Source: Camarhynchus parvulus
Taxonomy: Eukaryota > Chordata > Aves > Passeriformes > Thraupidae
DNA length: 64,000 nt
Assembly: GCF_901933205.1 (NCBI RefSeq)
Contig: NC_044571.1
Location: 75,207,689 to 75,271,688, forward strand
Direction: 5' to 3'
Below the pieces are notes generated by a model. That model saw only the letters and a program-made list of their open reading frames with translations. It did not search any database and was not told the DNA's origin. This document shows, one piece after another, positions 49,327 to 61,554 of this stretch. The translations under genes were made by a program, and so were the position numbers. The first letter of the stretch is position 1, and each line of letters starts with the position of its first letter.

Positions 49327-51059
49327 CTCTGTTCAAGAAAAAATCTGAGCATAAAAATACCATCTTGCTGCTTCTGAGTGGTGATGAGCTTCCATGGTAT
49401 TGAGATCCTCACACTAAACACTGTAAGAATACCTAGTGCTGTTCACCTCTAGATATCAATTTACTTCATATTTTGGGTTTTACAAATCTTTAAACTGGAG
49501 ATGGCTTGGGGTCTGTCTGTGCACAAAGGCCCTGATGAAACCATGAACTGAAGCAATCAGGTCCTGTCATGGTGAGCTGCCTCTTCTACCCATATTGTGC
49601 CTCTGCTGGAGGGGACAGCTGCAGCATTCTCCACCTCTCTCCTCCCTGTCTGGTGCAACCCCCTGTGCTATCATGCAGCGCCCCATCCATGCCACAGCTG
49701 TATTCCTTTCTGTGTATCACAGAGTGGCATTTTGCCTCTTGATTTCCCCCAGCTTTTTCCAGGAATTACTTCTTGTATGCCTGGTTTTGCACTGCTTTCC
49801 AACAATTTGAATCTAATTTCCCCTTTAACAACATTAATGCACTCAATATCATCTTTCACAAAACATTTTGCTCATCAGCTTTTCATTGATTTGCGCTAAT
49901 GTGGTGATGATCAGGAGCTTTGTTCTCTGCTTTCATTACTCTTGCACAGTCATGTCTTGACAGCGCGACTGACGAGAACAGCCATCCCTAATGAGAGAAT
50001 AAAGAGGCAGGTGAGGATCCCACTTATGCAGTTGTGCATAGCACCCTAGCACCCCTTCTGCCAAAGCCACCTGGAGGTGGGAAATCCAGGGTGACATCTG
50101 CTCCATCCTCCCCATCTTGGGAGGTTACAGAGGGGCCTGACTCACTAATGTACCAATGAAGCACAGAGCGTGCACATAAATGAGTAAATTAAATGTCCCC
50201 AGGGTCTTTCTTCGGCCCTGAGACCCACAGGGCTGAACTAAATTATGTCCATTGAGTGAGCTCTCAGAGCTCTCAGAGCTTCCAAGATCATGTGGCTGTA
50301 TCCAGGCAGCCCCTTAGAAAGAGCCCTTGTGTCATATCCAGGAATAGCGTGGGTGAGATTACTGGCAAGAATGAAAAGCATATAGGGAACCCTACTAACA
50401 GGTCAATTTGGCTCTTGTGCCCATGAACATTTTTTCACCACTGTTTAATCCACAGTCATTTGTGGTAGAGGAAGGGAAGAGAAAAATCTACTATATTTTT
50501 TGAATATTCCATCACACTTCCTTTACCCTGGAAGCAGCAAGAATTCACAACCCTATGGAAGCTGTTTAAGGCAAAATGGACTCCTAAACATGGTTTAGCT
50601 ACACTGCAAATTGCTAAAAAACATTTCTATCACCCCCTGCTCCATCTCTCAGTCTTCTGAGTAAAATCCCGCCTGGTGTGCTGGCTGGTGCTGCACTAGC
50701 CTCCCTGTGTGGCTGTGGAGGGCCCTGCAAACCCGTGTACAAGATGTGACATCCTCAACAGCAGCAGTGCTGGTGCTGGGAGTCTGCCTGAGACTGGGAA
50801 CAAGCTGGGCAATAGGCACTTTCAGAGGCAGCTGCCTGACTTTGACTCACAACAAATCTTATGTAATGTCATATGTCACTGTCATATTTTCTGAAAAATC
50901 CCTTCACCAGGATTTCTTCTCTTGGGAAGATAAGAAGCCTCAGAGAAAAAACAATTTGCTTCTCCCTGTTTTACTGCTTTGGAATGTGGCTGGAGATTGT
51001 TTACCAACATGTTTGATTGGTTTCATGTGAATTGTTTTTAATTAATGAACAATCACAGT
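49327..51059. other. Unique non-coding DNA with GC-richer patches
   Basis: About 49560-49760, 50030-50160 and 50640-50840 are GC-richer. Frames of up to 107 codons are open but have no domain. A 9-bp tandem gctctcaga pair lies at 50260-50277. Confidence 0.5.
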
Positions 51060-51560
51060 CCAGCTGTGTCAGACTCTGAGGAGTCAGTCTCGAGTTTTCA
51101 TTATCATTCTTGTTAAGCCTTCTGACTGCATCCTTTCTGTATTCTTTAGTATAGTTTTAGTATAGCAGTCTTTAATATAAGATTGACGCTAGCAATTTAT
51201 TTACAGGCACGAACAGGACAGGGCTGCTATGGAGAGTGTCTCGAGCTATTTATTTTTCAGCATCAATCTCATTACATGATTATGATAATGGAAAGATGAT
51301 AACAGCTCACAAATCCAGGAAGCAGGCCGGAAAACTTAATGTTACAGCATACTTTATAACCTTCTAAGCCAATTACATGAAGCAAAAGCATATTGACAGT
51401 AGTCCTATCCAATCACAATAAGCACACATAGCTTTGGTTAAAACAATGCTTGCTTATTTTGAATACAATACCCGTTTGTGACGCACAACGCACAGAGCTC
51501 TATTCATAAGCTTAACCTTCCTAATGTCTTGCTAGATAAACTTTCTGCAACTTAGAAAGC
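51060..51560. promoter_or_regulatory. Candidate conserved non-coding element (texture only)
   Basis: The block is repeat-free and rich in developmental-factor-like cores, such as ctcattacatgattatgataatgg, gatgataac, ccaattacatg and ccaatcacaata. It also has several CpG sites (tctcgag twice, tgacgc, gtgacgcacaacgc), which are unusual in AT-rich avian desert DNA. A tttagtatag duplication lies at 51145-51165. Conservation is not demonstrable here. Confidence 0.28.
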
Positions 51561-54500
51561 CATTCAGACAAGAACTAATACATAGCTCTATTGTTCTATT
51601 CCCATGTCTTCTCTACAGCTTAAATAATTTTTTTTGCTGCTTTAGCACTGTTCACAATTCTGCTGCATCTGAGGCCTGTCTTCTGTAGTTTTCCTAAAAC
51701 CCTCTGATTTTATGGATTCCCACAAATATCATATCATAAAATAATAAATCAGCCTTCTGAGGACATGCAGTCAGATTTTCATCTCTCACCTTGTCCTGGG
51801 GACCTCAAAAACTCAACAGTAATTTTGAAGAATTATCTGTAGTCCTTAATATGAAGCACTATCCCTTCCTAGCCAATTCCAGTGCGCAAGGAATTAAACT
51901 TTCTTTTTAAACCTGTGCCTCTGTCTCATTCAGGAAGGGTGCAGATCTGGCCTTTAATCCCTGAAGGAAATGTAAGTGAGAAATATTTAACATTTTGCAA
52001 TCACAGTAGAATTCTTCTTTATTGTTCAGATTCCATGAATACATCTGAAAGGACTTGGACATCTAGCTCCCAAAACACTCACTACACAATAAAGGTGAAT
52101 CACAGTTTCCAAGCTCCTGGAGCTAATGCCTGTTCACACCAGTCCATTTTGTGCATTGTTCACAAATCAAGGTTTTTTACTCCTCACTGATCAGAGCTTT
52201 TGAAACAGGCTCCTGCATAGGAAAAGCTTTTCTGATTCCTGTAATTTGTATGAGAAGGATTCAGCGGGACTGTTTTTTCCTGTCTTTAATTGCTTCCTCA
52301 TCAGCTCAGTTCACAAAGCTCCCAAAACACAGCAATACTGTCCTTCAGCATTTTACTTTATCTTTGTGTGAAAAGAGAAGCTCTGATCTGATTCTACCTA
52401 TGGCTGAAAAGGATGGTGCTTTATTTTACTGCAAAATAATCACAGCATATGGATATAGAGACTTATAAAATGGTATTCACACATGAGCAAGCAACTGCAA
52501 GTATTGGCACAGTCAAAGGAAAGCTGTCAGGGAAAGCTCATGTCATAAACCAAGAGAAGCTAAAATTAAATTAGATGCCAAACATATTGAGCATACAACC
52601 AATAACAAAATTATTCTTTCCTTTTAAGAAACCTGAAATGGCTATTTTTCACATGCTAAAATCCACACACCATTCAAATATTAAAATTTTTTACAATAAT
52701 TAATAGATGTTAAAAGCATGGAAGAGGTCTAAGCTGAACATGTACCAAACGGTTATAAGTGCATCATGCACATAAATACATGAAATTGGCAAAATAATTA
52801 GCTGATAAGCTCCGTAATAATTCATTATTTATTGAATTAGCTGTTAACCATCTATTAGCCCCTATACATAAATTTATATATGAAGGTTTAATAAAAATTC
52901 CTTCTTTCCTAGTCATGTAGTAATGACTCAGAACATAGCCTGCAATAGTATTTAATAATGTTTACTATGGAGCAGTACAGTACACGTCATGAGATGATCT
53001 GAGAAGAGTCTATTATTAAGGATTTGTTTTAGCTGAATAAGAAAACACAGTTGGGTTTTGTGTTAATTTTCCATTACTAAGAACCGCACTGTGAGATTGG
53101 AGGAAAACTAGGAAGAAGAAGGTGGGCTTTCTCTTTTCTGTATAATCCTATCACCTACTAACAGAAACAACATTTCTGCTACATGTGGTCACCCTGTTGT
53201 TTTTTACACAAGTACAAGGAATTTTAAAACAATAAATACTCCTGGAAAACACACATTAAAAATGAGTATTTGGAAGCATTATGCAGTCTCCAGCAGGGTG
53301 CTTTCCTTTGTCCAGCTAGATATATAATTCAGTCTCAGAGCCATCATATATTTTGTGTTTGCTGGGGCACCTTGTGTTCCAGAAGCTCAAAGCCCATTAC
53401 AAAGAGAACTCCCCTTTCACAGTAGGCTGGATGATTATATATTGGCATTAATATTTCACAGAGAGGTGAAGGAATCCAGCACCTTGCTTACAGCCACACA
53501 GATGGCGGACTGCTTTATACCAGTGAAGATCAGTGGGATGCACCCTGCTCACCAAGTCTACTGAGCAAGATCCTGCCCAACCTAAGGGCTGTCAGGCCTC
53601 CTTCTTTTCTCAGATGTGATGCAAATGTCAAAAGAAAGACGTATTGCCTCTCAGTTGCTGGTCCTGCTGCATATTATTCACCTTAATGATATATCAGGCA
53701 CAGTTACATCCCAAGGTCCCCCAGAAAATACCCAGCATGCCACTCACAGACACATAAAAGGAGAAATATTATCTGTTTGCAGAAAGGAAAAGGGTTAACT
53801 ACAGTAATTTACATCTCATCCCTACACCCAATAGACTATAAATGAAAGAATGAAATTGAAAAATGTGTTTGCATGTTTTAAGAAGAAGCAAATATACAAG
53901 AGCTACCTAATTAGACGAGAAGCTAGGACTGCACAGATGTTTTCATCTGTTCTCATGCCATCAGGAAGCATTGAACAACACCACTACAGACACTGTGAGG
54001 TCATTTTTTTCAGAGTTCTTTGTAATTATATAACAGATAGCTCTTTGGAAAACAGCCCTTATTAATGAACCACAAATAGACTCCTCCCCGAGGCCATGTT
54101 AAAGCACATTGTACTCATTGTGAATAGAACACTGGAAAGATGGGATGAAAAAATTCTCTTATAAGCTCATAGAAATTCCTCATAAAATGCATATCTATTA
54201 TTCAATTTTTACTATGGCAATGCTTATGAGGAATGCATTGAGACACTTGTAAACTCTTAAGTAAACCAATATTTTAGACATATGCAAGATTTAGTTCTAG
54301 ATTCTATAGAAGACAATGGGTCTGCAAAATTCAGCTGTAAATCATTTACATTTTTTAAGTTTTGTATTAGTCCAGGAAAAATTTTGTTAATTTTTTTTTT
54401 AAAGTATGCTACCATAGGATACTACAGGTGCAGTAGCCTTTATAGTACCATGGTTACAGTTCTTACAGATTCTTAGTTCTGGTCTTAGAGACATTTATGC

Positions 54501-57500
54501 TGAAATATGTGAAGAAGAGTGTCCATTGTCAAAAGGCCAGAAAGCTGACCAAGTCCCTCTGAAAGCCCTGGAGTTCTGCATCAGTTCTGATTATGGTCAC
54601 TTAATATCTCTCATCCCAGATAACTGTACTAGTTTAGAAATACTACAGATTCTTGTGGCCCAGGCTGTGTCTTCAGTGCCTAAAGTTAGTCCTTAAATCT
54701 CCTCTTTGCCTGGGTATTAGAGACTCTGGCTAACAAGAACCATTGAAATGTGAAGAAGCTTTAGGTGCTTGGCATATTTCAAGATGCCAGATTGCTTTTT
54801 CCAAAATGCAAATTACATATGTCAGATAAGGTAATGGAAATTCACAGCACTCTCAAAATTATGGTTATCCTTAATTTGGGTTACTGAAGAATATCCAAAG
54901 ATGAGCAAAAAGTATGGCCAGCTGACAGTTTTCTCATACATATAGCTAGAAATGACATTTCCATCTTTCACTTTTACACTTCTCCAAACAAAACCCTTCT
55001 CTCAGCCTTCCTTGTCAATCAAACCTAATCCATCCTTGGCTCTGAAACACCAGGGTTTTACGCCATGTGGGATATTTGCCTGTCTGCTGAAGGTGTTCAT
55101 TCTGAGTACCACTTTGCTCTACCCTAGGCAGTAGAACAAATTATCAACACGCGCCAAGGGACTAATGAGTCATCTGAGTGAATGCCAATATCTTGAATTC
55201 AAATATGTAGTGACCTTAGACTCTTCTCATAATCAATGGAGAAATTAGGGTGCCTAGTGTTTCTCTGATGGATTTTATCCTGTGTAGATGTCTAGAATGG
55301 ACCAGCTGATGCACAGCACAGATTACCATTTCCCTCCAGTCATTATGAACACACTAGAGACACAAACTCAGTTGTAGCTATTACCAGGGATGTCTAAAGC
55401 TAGTTAGGATGAATCCCTCTTGTGCTGCTGATGAATGACATAGAATAGGCAAGGCAGCTCTCCTACAATGAACTGAAGCCTTGCAAGAGGGAGCTCCTTT
55501 GATCTTATGCCTTTTAGTAGATAGCACTGAATATTCAGATAAAAGAAGGAAGACTCAGTGTATAGCAATGTGATAAATATACACAAGAATACACTGGAGT
55601 GTTGCAGAATAAAAGGACAATCGTTAATGCAAATTTTGGGTAGAACTGCAAATTTTGTTGGAAAACATTTGTGATCATCACAGATGCACTTGACTGAGTA
55701 ATCTACCTCTTCCTCAATAACATCACCCTTAATCACAAAATACAGAGGGTAAAAATGAGTTAACACTGGAGTTCCTGCACTAAATAGTCAGGGAAATGCA
55801 AGTCAGGCTAAATATTTTGTATGATCTCTTAATAATCTCAAACACGCTCGTGTTTTCAAAGTGCAACTTCAGCCTACATATCAGAAAGAATTCTCTGAAG
55901 AAACAAATATTTCTCTTGTATTTTTCAAACTACATTTGGCTCCTGAGTTTATATCTTTGTAATAGTAAAATCTAAGAAAAATTTTATATAAAACCAATAC
56001 ATTTATATGCAATCACTTGATTCTAACTACTGGGTCCTTATACAACAATGCAGAATTATCTCAAATCGTCAGGTGTAAATATCTCAACTTTTTTTTTTTC
56101 TGCCTTGGAGTCAGAATGACCATCAACTGAGGCATTTTGGAAAGCATCTAATATGTTTTTTGGTGCTATAAGGTAATAAATGTAACACATCAAACACTGT
56201 AAGAGCAGCCAAAGCAGGAAGTCTGAAAGAAGTTTTTGGCATGAACGTTTTTCACTATATTCATATAAACATCATTTGCAGTGGCCCCAACTTCTCTGTG
56301 CAATGTGAGAACTTGTTTTGTTTATTTTGAAGCTGATGGAAAGTTAGCCAACAAAGTAACAGCCAATGACAATGTGAGAAAATTCCATGGACATTAAAGA
56401 CATCTTAAAAACTGACCTTTATCTTCTTATGACTCTAGCAGGATCACAGGATATTTAGCAATATGATGTAAGTAAGCATAATGTAAATCTGCACATGCAA
56501 ATCAAACTTTTCTGATATAATAAATTGGTAGGACCTTGCCAAAATTTATGCTGGGGAGAATGTATGGGTATATGCTTCCCAGTGATGTGTATGAAACTCA
56601 TGCAATTGGTTCTCAAAAACATAAACTATCTATACTTTAAGTAGGCCCTCCTTGAAAAAAATTCCTCACACATGCAGTTTTTACTTACTGAAACAGTAAG
56701 TGACCGAAACAAAGGAAGTAAAAAGAATTTCATGGCTGAGTGTGGTTTACAAGCATTACTTAGAGTGGCTAATATCATTTGCTGAAATAATAAAAAAATA
56801 TCTGCTGAGCTGGAGGTTCAAAAATCCTTGATAGTGTAGTATAAGAGCCAATGTGGTCTCAAAACAGTTTTAGTTTTCTTTAGAAAAAGAAAAGAATATA
56901 GAAAGGATTTAGGATACTCTTAAACTGGATTTTAGTACTAAAAACCAATCCACAACAATTTCTGAATCTTCATATAAGGAAATGAATTTTCATTTTAATT
57001 ACTGTTGGACTATTATTTTACTGGAAAGGTCTGTTCTAAATACACCAGCACAGAACTCTGCCTCAAAATTGAGCAAAATTTTTTGTTTAGGACAGTTTTA
57101 GCACGATGCTCTGAAGTCCAGGTTGGCTCATTAGCTCACTGTGTCCAATGTGTGTTACAAATGCTTAGATTTTTCACTAGTGCCTTGGATACACTTCCAA
57201 AGATATAAATGATGCTTGTTTTTCTGCACTTTATCTAGTGTGACATTGTAAATTTCAGAAGTTTTTTTTTTTTTTCCACAAGAGCACCACTAGGATATCT
57301 AGGAGAAGACCAAGCAAGGGACTGTCAGGTTCTCCTCTTCCTTAAAGCCTTTGATATGACTCACAGCATATGAAGTCCAAACCCACAACATTCTTCAGCA
57401 TCAACCAGATTAGAGAAGTTAATGAAGTCATGTAGCTGGGAGTCTACTGCCTGGATCAAATCTCTAGGCATGGCTCCTGGTTATTACAAAGCAGTTGAAC

Positions 57501-59262
57501 CCAGTTTGTCCCAGCTTGTTTGAAATGGCAACAGACTCCTCAAATTATGCAGTTTGGCAGTCACATCAACACCAAAACACCAAGCATGTAAATTTAAGGA
57601 CTGACATGTCTTCTCAATCTTTGATCTGTGGTCTTGATTAGTCCCCTCCAACCAGAGCTTTTCCAGAAACTGCCTCCACCTGCAGTGCGTGTATGGTTAC
57701 TGTCAGGCTATGCCTGTGATTCATCAGCCTTGACACAAAAATATGGGCTTTTCATACAAAGTAACCAGATTTTGGCTTAAAAATAAATTTTCATAACGGC
57801 CACCTTTCTGCTGGTTAAGTCATATACCTACCTAGCACAATCTATGCTTCTTATTCAAATAACTGTTAAACTGAAAGAACTTTTACATCATTTAAACTAG
57901 GAATTTGGAGCACACAGAAAAAGTAATATAAAGTTTGCTGTTCTTCCTAATACAATGATTCTTGGAAAGAGTTTCAGAAGCAGGTGCAGCAGCTGCGAGC
58001 ATCAGACCAGCTCTTTGATTTCCTGTCATGTAATTTTTGCCAAAACTAGCCTCACCATTTGCTTTGCAGCTGTTAGGCAGTATTGGGTTGATTTTTTGGA
58101 TGCAGATTTGTGTTAAGTGCTTCAGTGACCCATCCGACAGCAATAATTACACATGCCAGATGTTATTCCAACATGGATTGTATTGCTAAGGTAGCTTCAA
58201 AAAAAAAAAAGCTTAGACATGTTTAAAATCCCTTTCTGGTCTTCATCTGTTGAAAAAAGCAACCAAGCTCACAAAAGAACCATATAGGGCTGCTGTGGTG
58301 ATGTCCATTCCATGAGATCAGGGAGTTTTAACTCAATTTATATGTGTAGCCAAATATAAAAGTCAAACAAGCTTTCAGCTGGCAGCTGATGAGGTCACTG
58401 AGCTCAAGGTAGTATATTTTGATTTGCTCTGATAATTCTGTCATAAATGATGCCTAAATGCTTATGACGGTTGCACAATGTTTTTGTAGCAAGAAGGAAA
58501 CTTGCATCAGGCAATCCTTTCTGCTTTCCCAGCAGGTTGTCCAATTTAGGAGAAATCTCATTATTTATGATAAAGCTAACATCAACATGACGCCATTTCT
58601 CAGCAGAACAGATTTTTCATGACATAGTTATATACCACACCACACTATACCACACAAACTGTCCCCAATTTTTGCCCTTGTAAGTATATACTCTCAGTCA
58701 GGAGGTCTTGTACATTTTCTGCTCTTAATTCTATTACATCTTTGCAACTCATTTTAAATTCACCCTCACTCTCCTAACCATAAAAAAAATAAGGAATGCA
58801 GTTTTTTATTAAAGGTCTAAAAGCAAAGAAGACGTTTTCAGAAAAAAAGAGGTGTTATCAGCTGATAATATCTGAAAAAACTTTCTGAATGAGTATGGTT
58901 TACTGCCAATCTTTATCCAAGAGAGATTTTAATCCACAGGGTCATTTGAAAACTTATGCAAGTAATGGTCCATGAAATGATCATAGGGAAATAAATAGAA
59001 AATTGCTAAATGTGGATCAGTGAAATTTAAAAGTATAAAGACAACAGAAGAAAAATAGGAAACAATGGAATGAGACATAAGCAGCTGAAGATGCAGAATA
59101 GCATCAACTGACAGAGACAAACTAATAAAGGACAGGAGCAACATTGACCAATCATGCAATATCAATCAAGAAAATTTCCTAATGAAGATTCACCAAGAGC
59201 TCTCAGATCAACTTAAAATCAGCAGTCTGGGGCAAAAGATCAGAATCTGACTTTGCATGACA
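51561..59262. other. Long unique AT-rich stretch
   Basis: About 7.7 kb without a recognisable gene, RNA or transposon. The longest frame is 120 codons on the minus strand at 55404-55766. It is rich in Cys, Phe, Ile and Tyr and shows no domain. An 11-bp inverted repeat (54175-54185 / 54224-54234) is within chance expectation. The AT-rich block 52780-52920, with ataattagctgataagctcc and gaattagctgtta, has enhancer-like texture. Confidence 0.5.
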
Positions 59263-59496
59263 TTCACAGAATAGAATGGAATAGAACAGTTCCAATTGCA
59301 AGAGACCTACAACAGTCTTCTGGTTCAACTGCCTGACTACTTCAGAGCTGATCAAAAATAAAAGCACATTATTATGGCCATTGTTCAGATGCTTCTTGTG
59401 GCTTGGGGATCTATCACCTCTGCAGGAAGACTGTTCCAGTGTTTTTCCACCATTTTTGGTTAAAAATGCTTCCTAATACCACATTTAAAGCTCCAC
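59263..59496 (-). mobile_element. Old CR1 LINE 3' fragment, antisense
   Basis: The CR1 3' UTR complement is seen as 'cattcacagaatagaatgg', then 'cttctggttcaactgcctgactacttcagagctgatcaaaaataaaagcacattatta', 'cattgttcagatgcttct', 'ctgttccagtgtttttccacca' and 'aaaatgcttcctaatacc'. The order and spacing fit a CR1 3' end of the 'ctgcctgaccacttcagggctgacc' type. Divergence is high, so this is an old copy of a subfamily different from those at 11361 and 12186. Confidence 0.85.
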
Positions 59497-60819
59497 TTAT
59501 TTTGTTGGGCTCTGGTTGTTTGGATTTTTTATTAAATGAAGGCCACCATTGGGCTAATGTTTTAGGTTTTCAAGTTGATATGCATCATGATGACATTGTA
59601 CATGAAAGTTTGCTGAAGAAGAAATTCTTTCAGGAGCACTGTGCAGTACAAACACAAAAAAAAAATCCAGATATTTTTACACAGGAAAGTTGAGTTACTT
59701 GCCATGTGCCTCTCAACATATCAGTGAAAGATATTTAGATACCAAGATCTTTACGCTATCCTCCTTTAATTCAAATTCAGAATTCCAGGCTCTCAGAAAC
59801 AAAATAGAGAGAAACTATATTGGGACAGATGCAGAAAACTATACTTTCACAGGAGATAATGGATAAGACAGTTTACAGAAGACATAAGAGCATACTCAAC
59901 ATGGTCCCATCACATCCTAACGACTTAACTTGGGTTACATAAGATACCTATTTGCAGTGAGTGTGTTTCCTGTTTTCCACAAGCACGTTAGACTTCCTTT
60001 GAGTGAAGCAAAAAGAATGTCTCTTAATGTAATATAGGTTTTACTTCTAGTGCTTAAGACTTTTTAGCTCCCTCCACTTTTCAAACCATCACTGCAGGTA
60101 TTAGCCACTCAACAGCTTTCATTTGCATTGATCAGTCGACACAGTCTATTCTCAGGAGAATTAATCATTAAATTGCATCCTAAGAGATACAGGAACAGCA
60201 AGCTCTGTGTTAATTTTACGCCATTCTTAATTTTTCATATCTCCTAGGTGCTGCAGGCTGTGCACACGAGGGTGTTCATGCATCACTTAGTAATGAGACC
60301 TATTTGAGTTTCCGAAACTTCTTTCTCATTTTCTGTATTCAAGTAGTGTGAGAGCTGCAAAATGCCAGATGATTGCTGCACAACCAATTCTGCCTACGAA
60401 TATATAAGCATGTCCTATCAAAATCAAAGAAAATCTTTTTGGTTCATAAACTTTTAACTCATTTTGGTTTCCTTTTCACCATTTTAAATTGAGAGTAATT
60501 CCAGGGAAATTGGCATTTCATGAAGTCAAAATTCACACCCCAAAAGATGAAATTGAGCTATATTAATATTCATTCACTAGCAGATTAACCTGACCTATGT
60601 AACAAAAGCATTTTAAATAGAAAATACAAGATATCAACTGACTATTCTGATTCTTTGATAATAACAAACACATCTGAAATGTTACCATCAAGGAAACTCT
60701 GATCATTTCATATAAGTTAATACATCTGATTTCCCTTTCCATGAAGGTTGAAAAAGAAATTTCTACAGTCATCAGAACAACTTTACAAGGCATGACAAAA
60801 CACCCTGGCTTTTTGTATG
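59497..60819. other. Unique AT-rich non-coding DNA
   Basis: No gene was seen. The block 60110-60310 has TAAT-rich, repeat-free texture with two CpG-bearing motifs (gatcagtcgacac, ttttacgcc). Confidence 0.5.
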
Positions 60820-61554
60820 TGTTGTGGCATGTGTTTTTATTTCAGATTTCTATTGTATAAGTCTGGTTCTGTGCAATGTTATTTGGTTTATCCCGACCTC
60901 CTAAATTTCAGAATGGTTCTGCCCAGGTTTTCTCTCCCCGGGTGCCCCAGTTGTTCACTGTCAGTTCGCTCTCTCACTTCGCACCTTCCAATCCCAGTTC
61001 AGTGTTGCTGTGTTCATCAAGCTGTTCTCCTCCCCATGTGGCCTGCCTGTCACCCTCCAATCCAGCTCAAGTTCCAGAGAGTTCTCTCCGAGCTGCAGGG
61101 TGATTGGAGCAGTGGCCACAGCCCCTCCTTCATTCCTCCTACTTTGTATCGTTATTGGTCCCATGCTCTGTTCTTCAGGCTGCTTAGCCAATGGTAGCTG
61201 TACCCTTGCACTCCGCCTTCTCCCGTTATTAGCTGGCTGCGCCCAGCGATCCTTGGCAGGTGCGGTTGCTGTCCCTGTCCCGTTGGAATAAACCTCCCAA
61301 CTTTTGCACCAGAGTGTGTCTGCTCGCTTCCCTCTCGTCCGTCAGCTTCGTTGGCCGGCCGTGTTCTCCCTCCGCCCGAGGGTCGAGGCTGTGACGCTTC
61401 ACAGCGCTGCCGTGTGCAGTCACAGTGTCAGGCAGCAGTGTCTCAGAGCCTGCCTCTGCACCAGAGCCGCTGCTCCCTGCCGCTGGCTGCTGCCCCTGAG
61501 GTCTGCTGGCTGTGTGCTGCCCACCTAGCCGGGATTTCATTGGCAACTCCAACA
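60820..61554 (+). mobile_element. CpG-rich LTR-like element (probable endogenous retrovirus LTR)
   Basis: The block begins TGTTGTGG and ends CTCCAACA, so its outer five bases (TGTTG/CAACA) are inverted, as in retroviral LTRs. It has U3-like features: CCAAT-type boxes near 61101 (gattgg), 61155 (attgg) and 61190 (ccaat), and rising CpG density. AATAAA lies at 61287-61292, followed by a CpG-rich U5-like part to the end. The length (735 bp) is in range. Flanking target duplication is doubtful: tatg (60816-60819) versus tgtg (61555-61558), one mismatch. I see no primer-binding site or gag frame after it, so it would be a solo LTR. The frames of 74 to 126 codons that run through it are LTR shadows. 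Confidence 0.7.

Noticed and set aside
54175..54234. 11-bp perfect inverted repeat with a 38-nt loop
   Set aside because: One or two of this length and spacing are expected by chance in 64 kb, and it does not extend.
55404..55766. 120-codon minus-strand Cys/Phe-rich frame
   Set aside because: There is no signal peptide followed by a cysteine pattern of any family I know; it lies in AT-rich DNA and is best read as chance.
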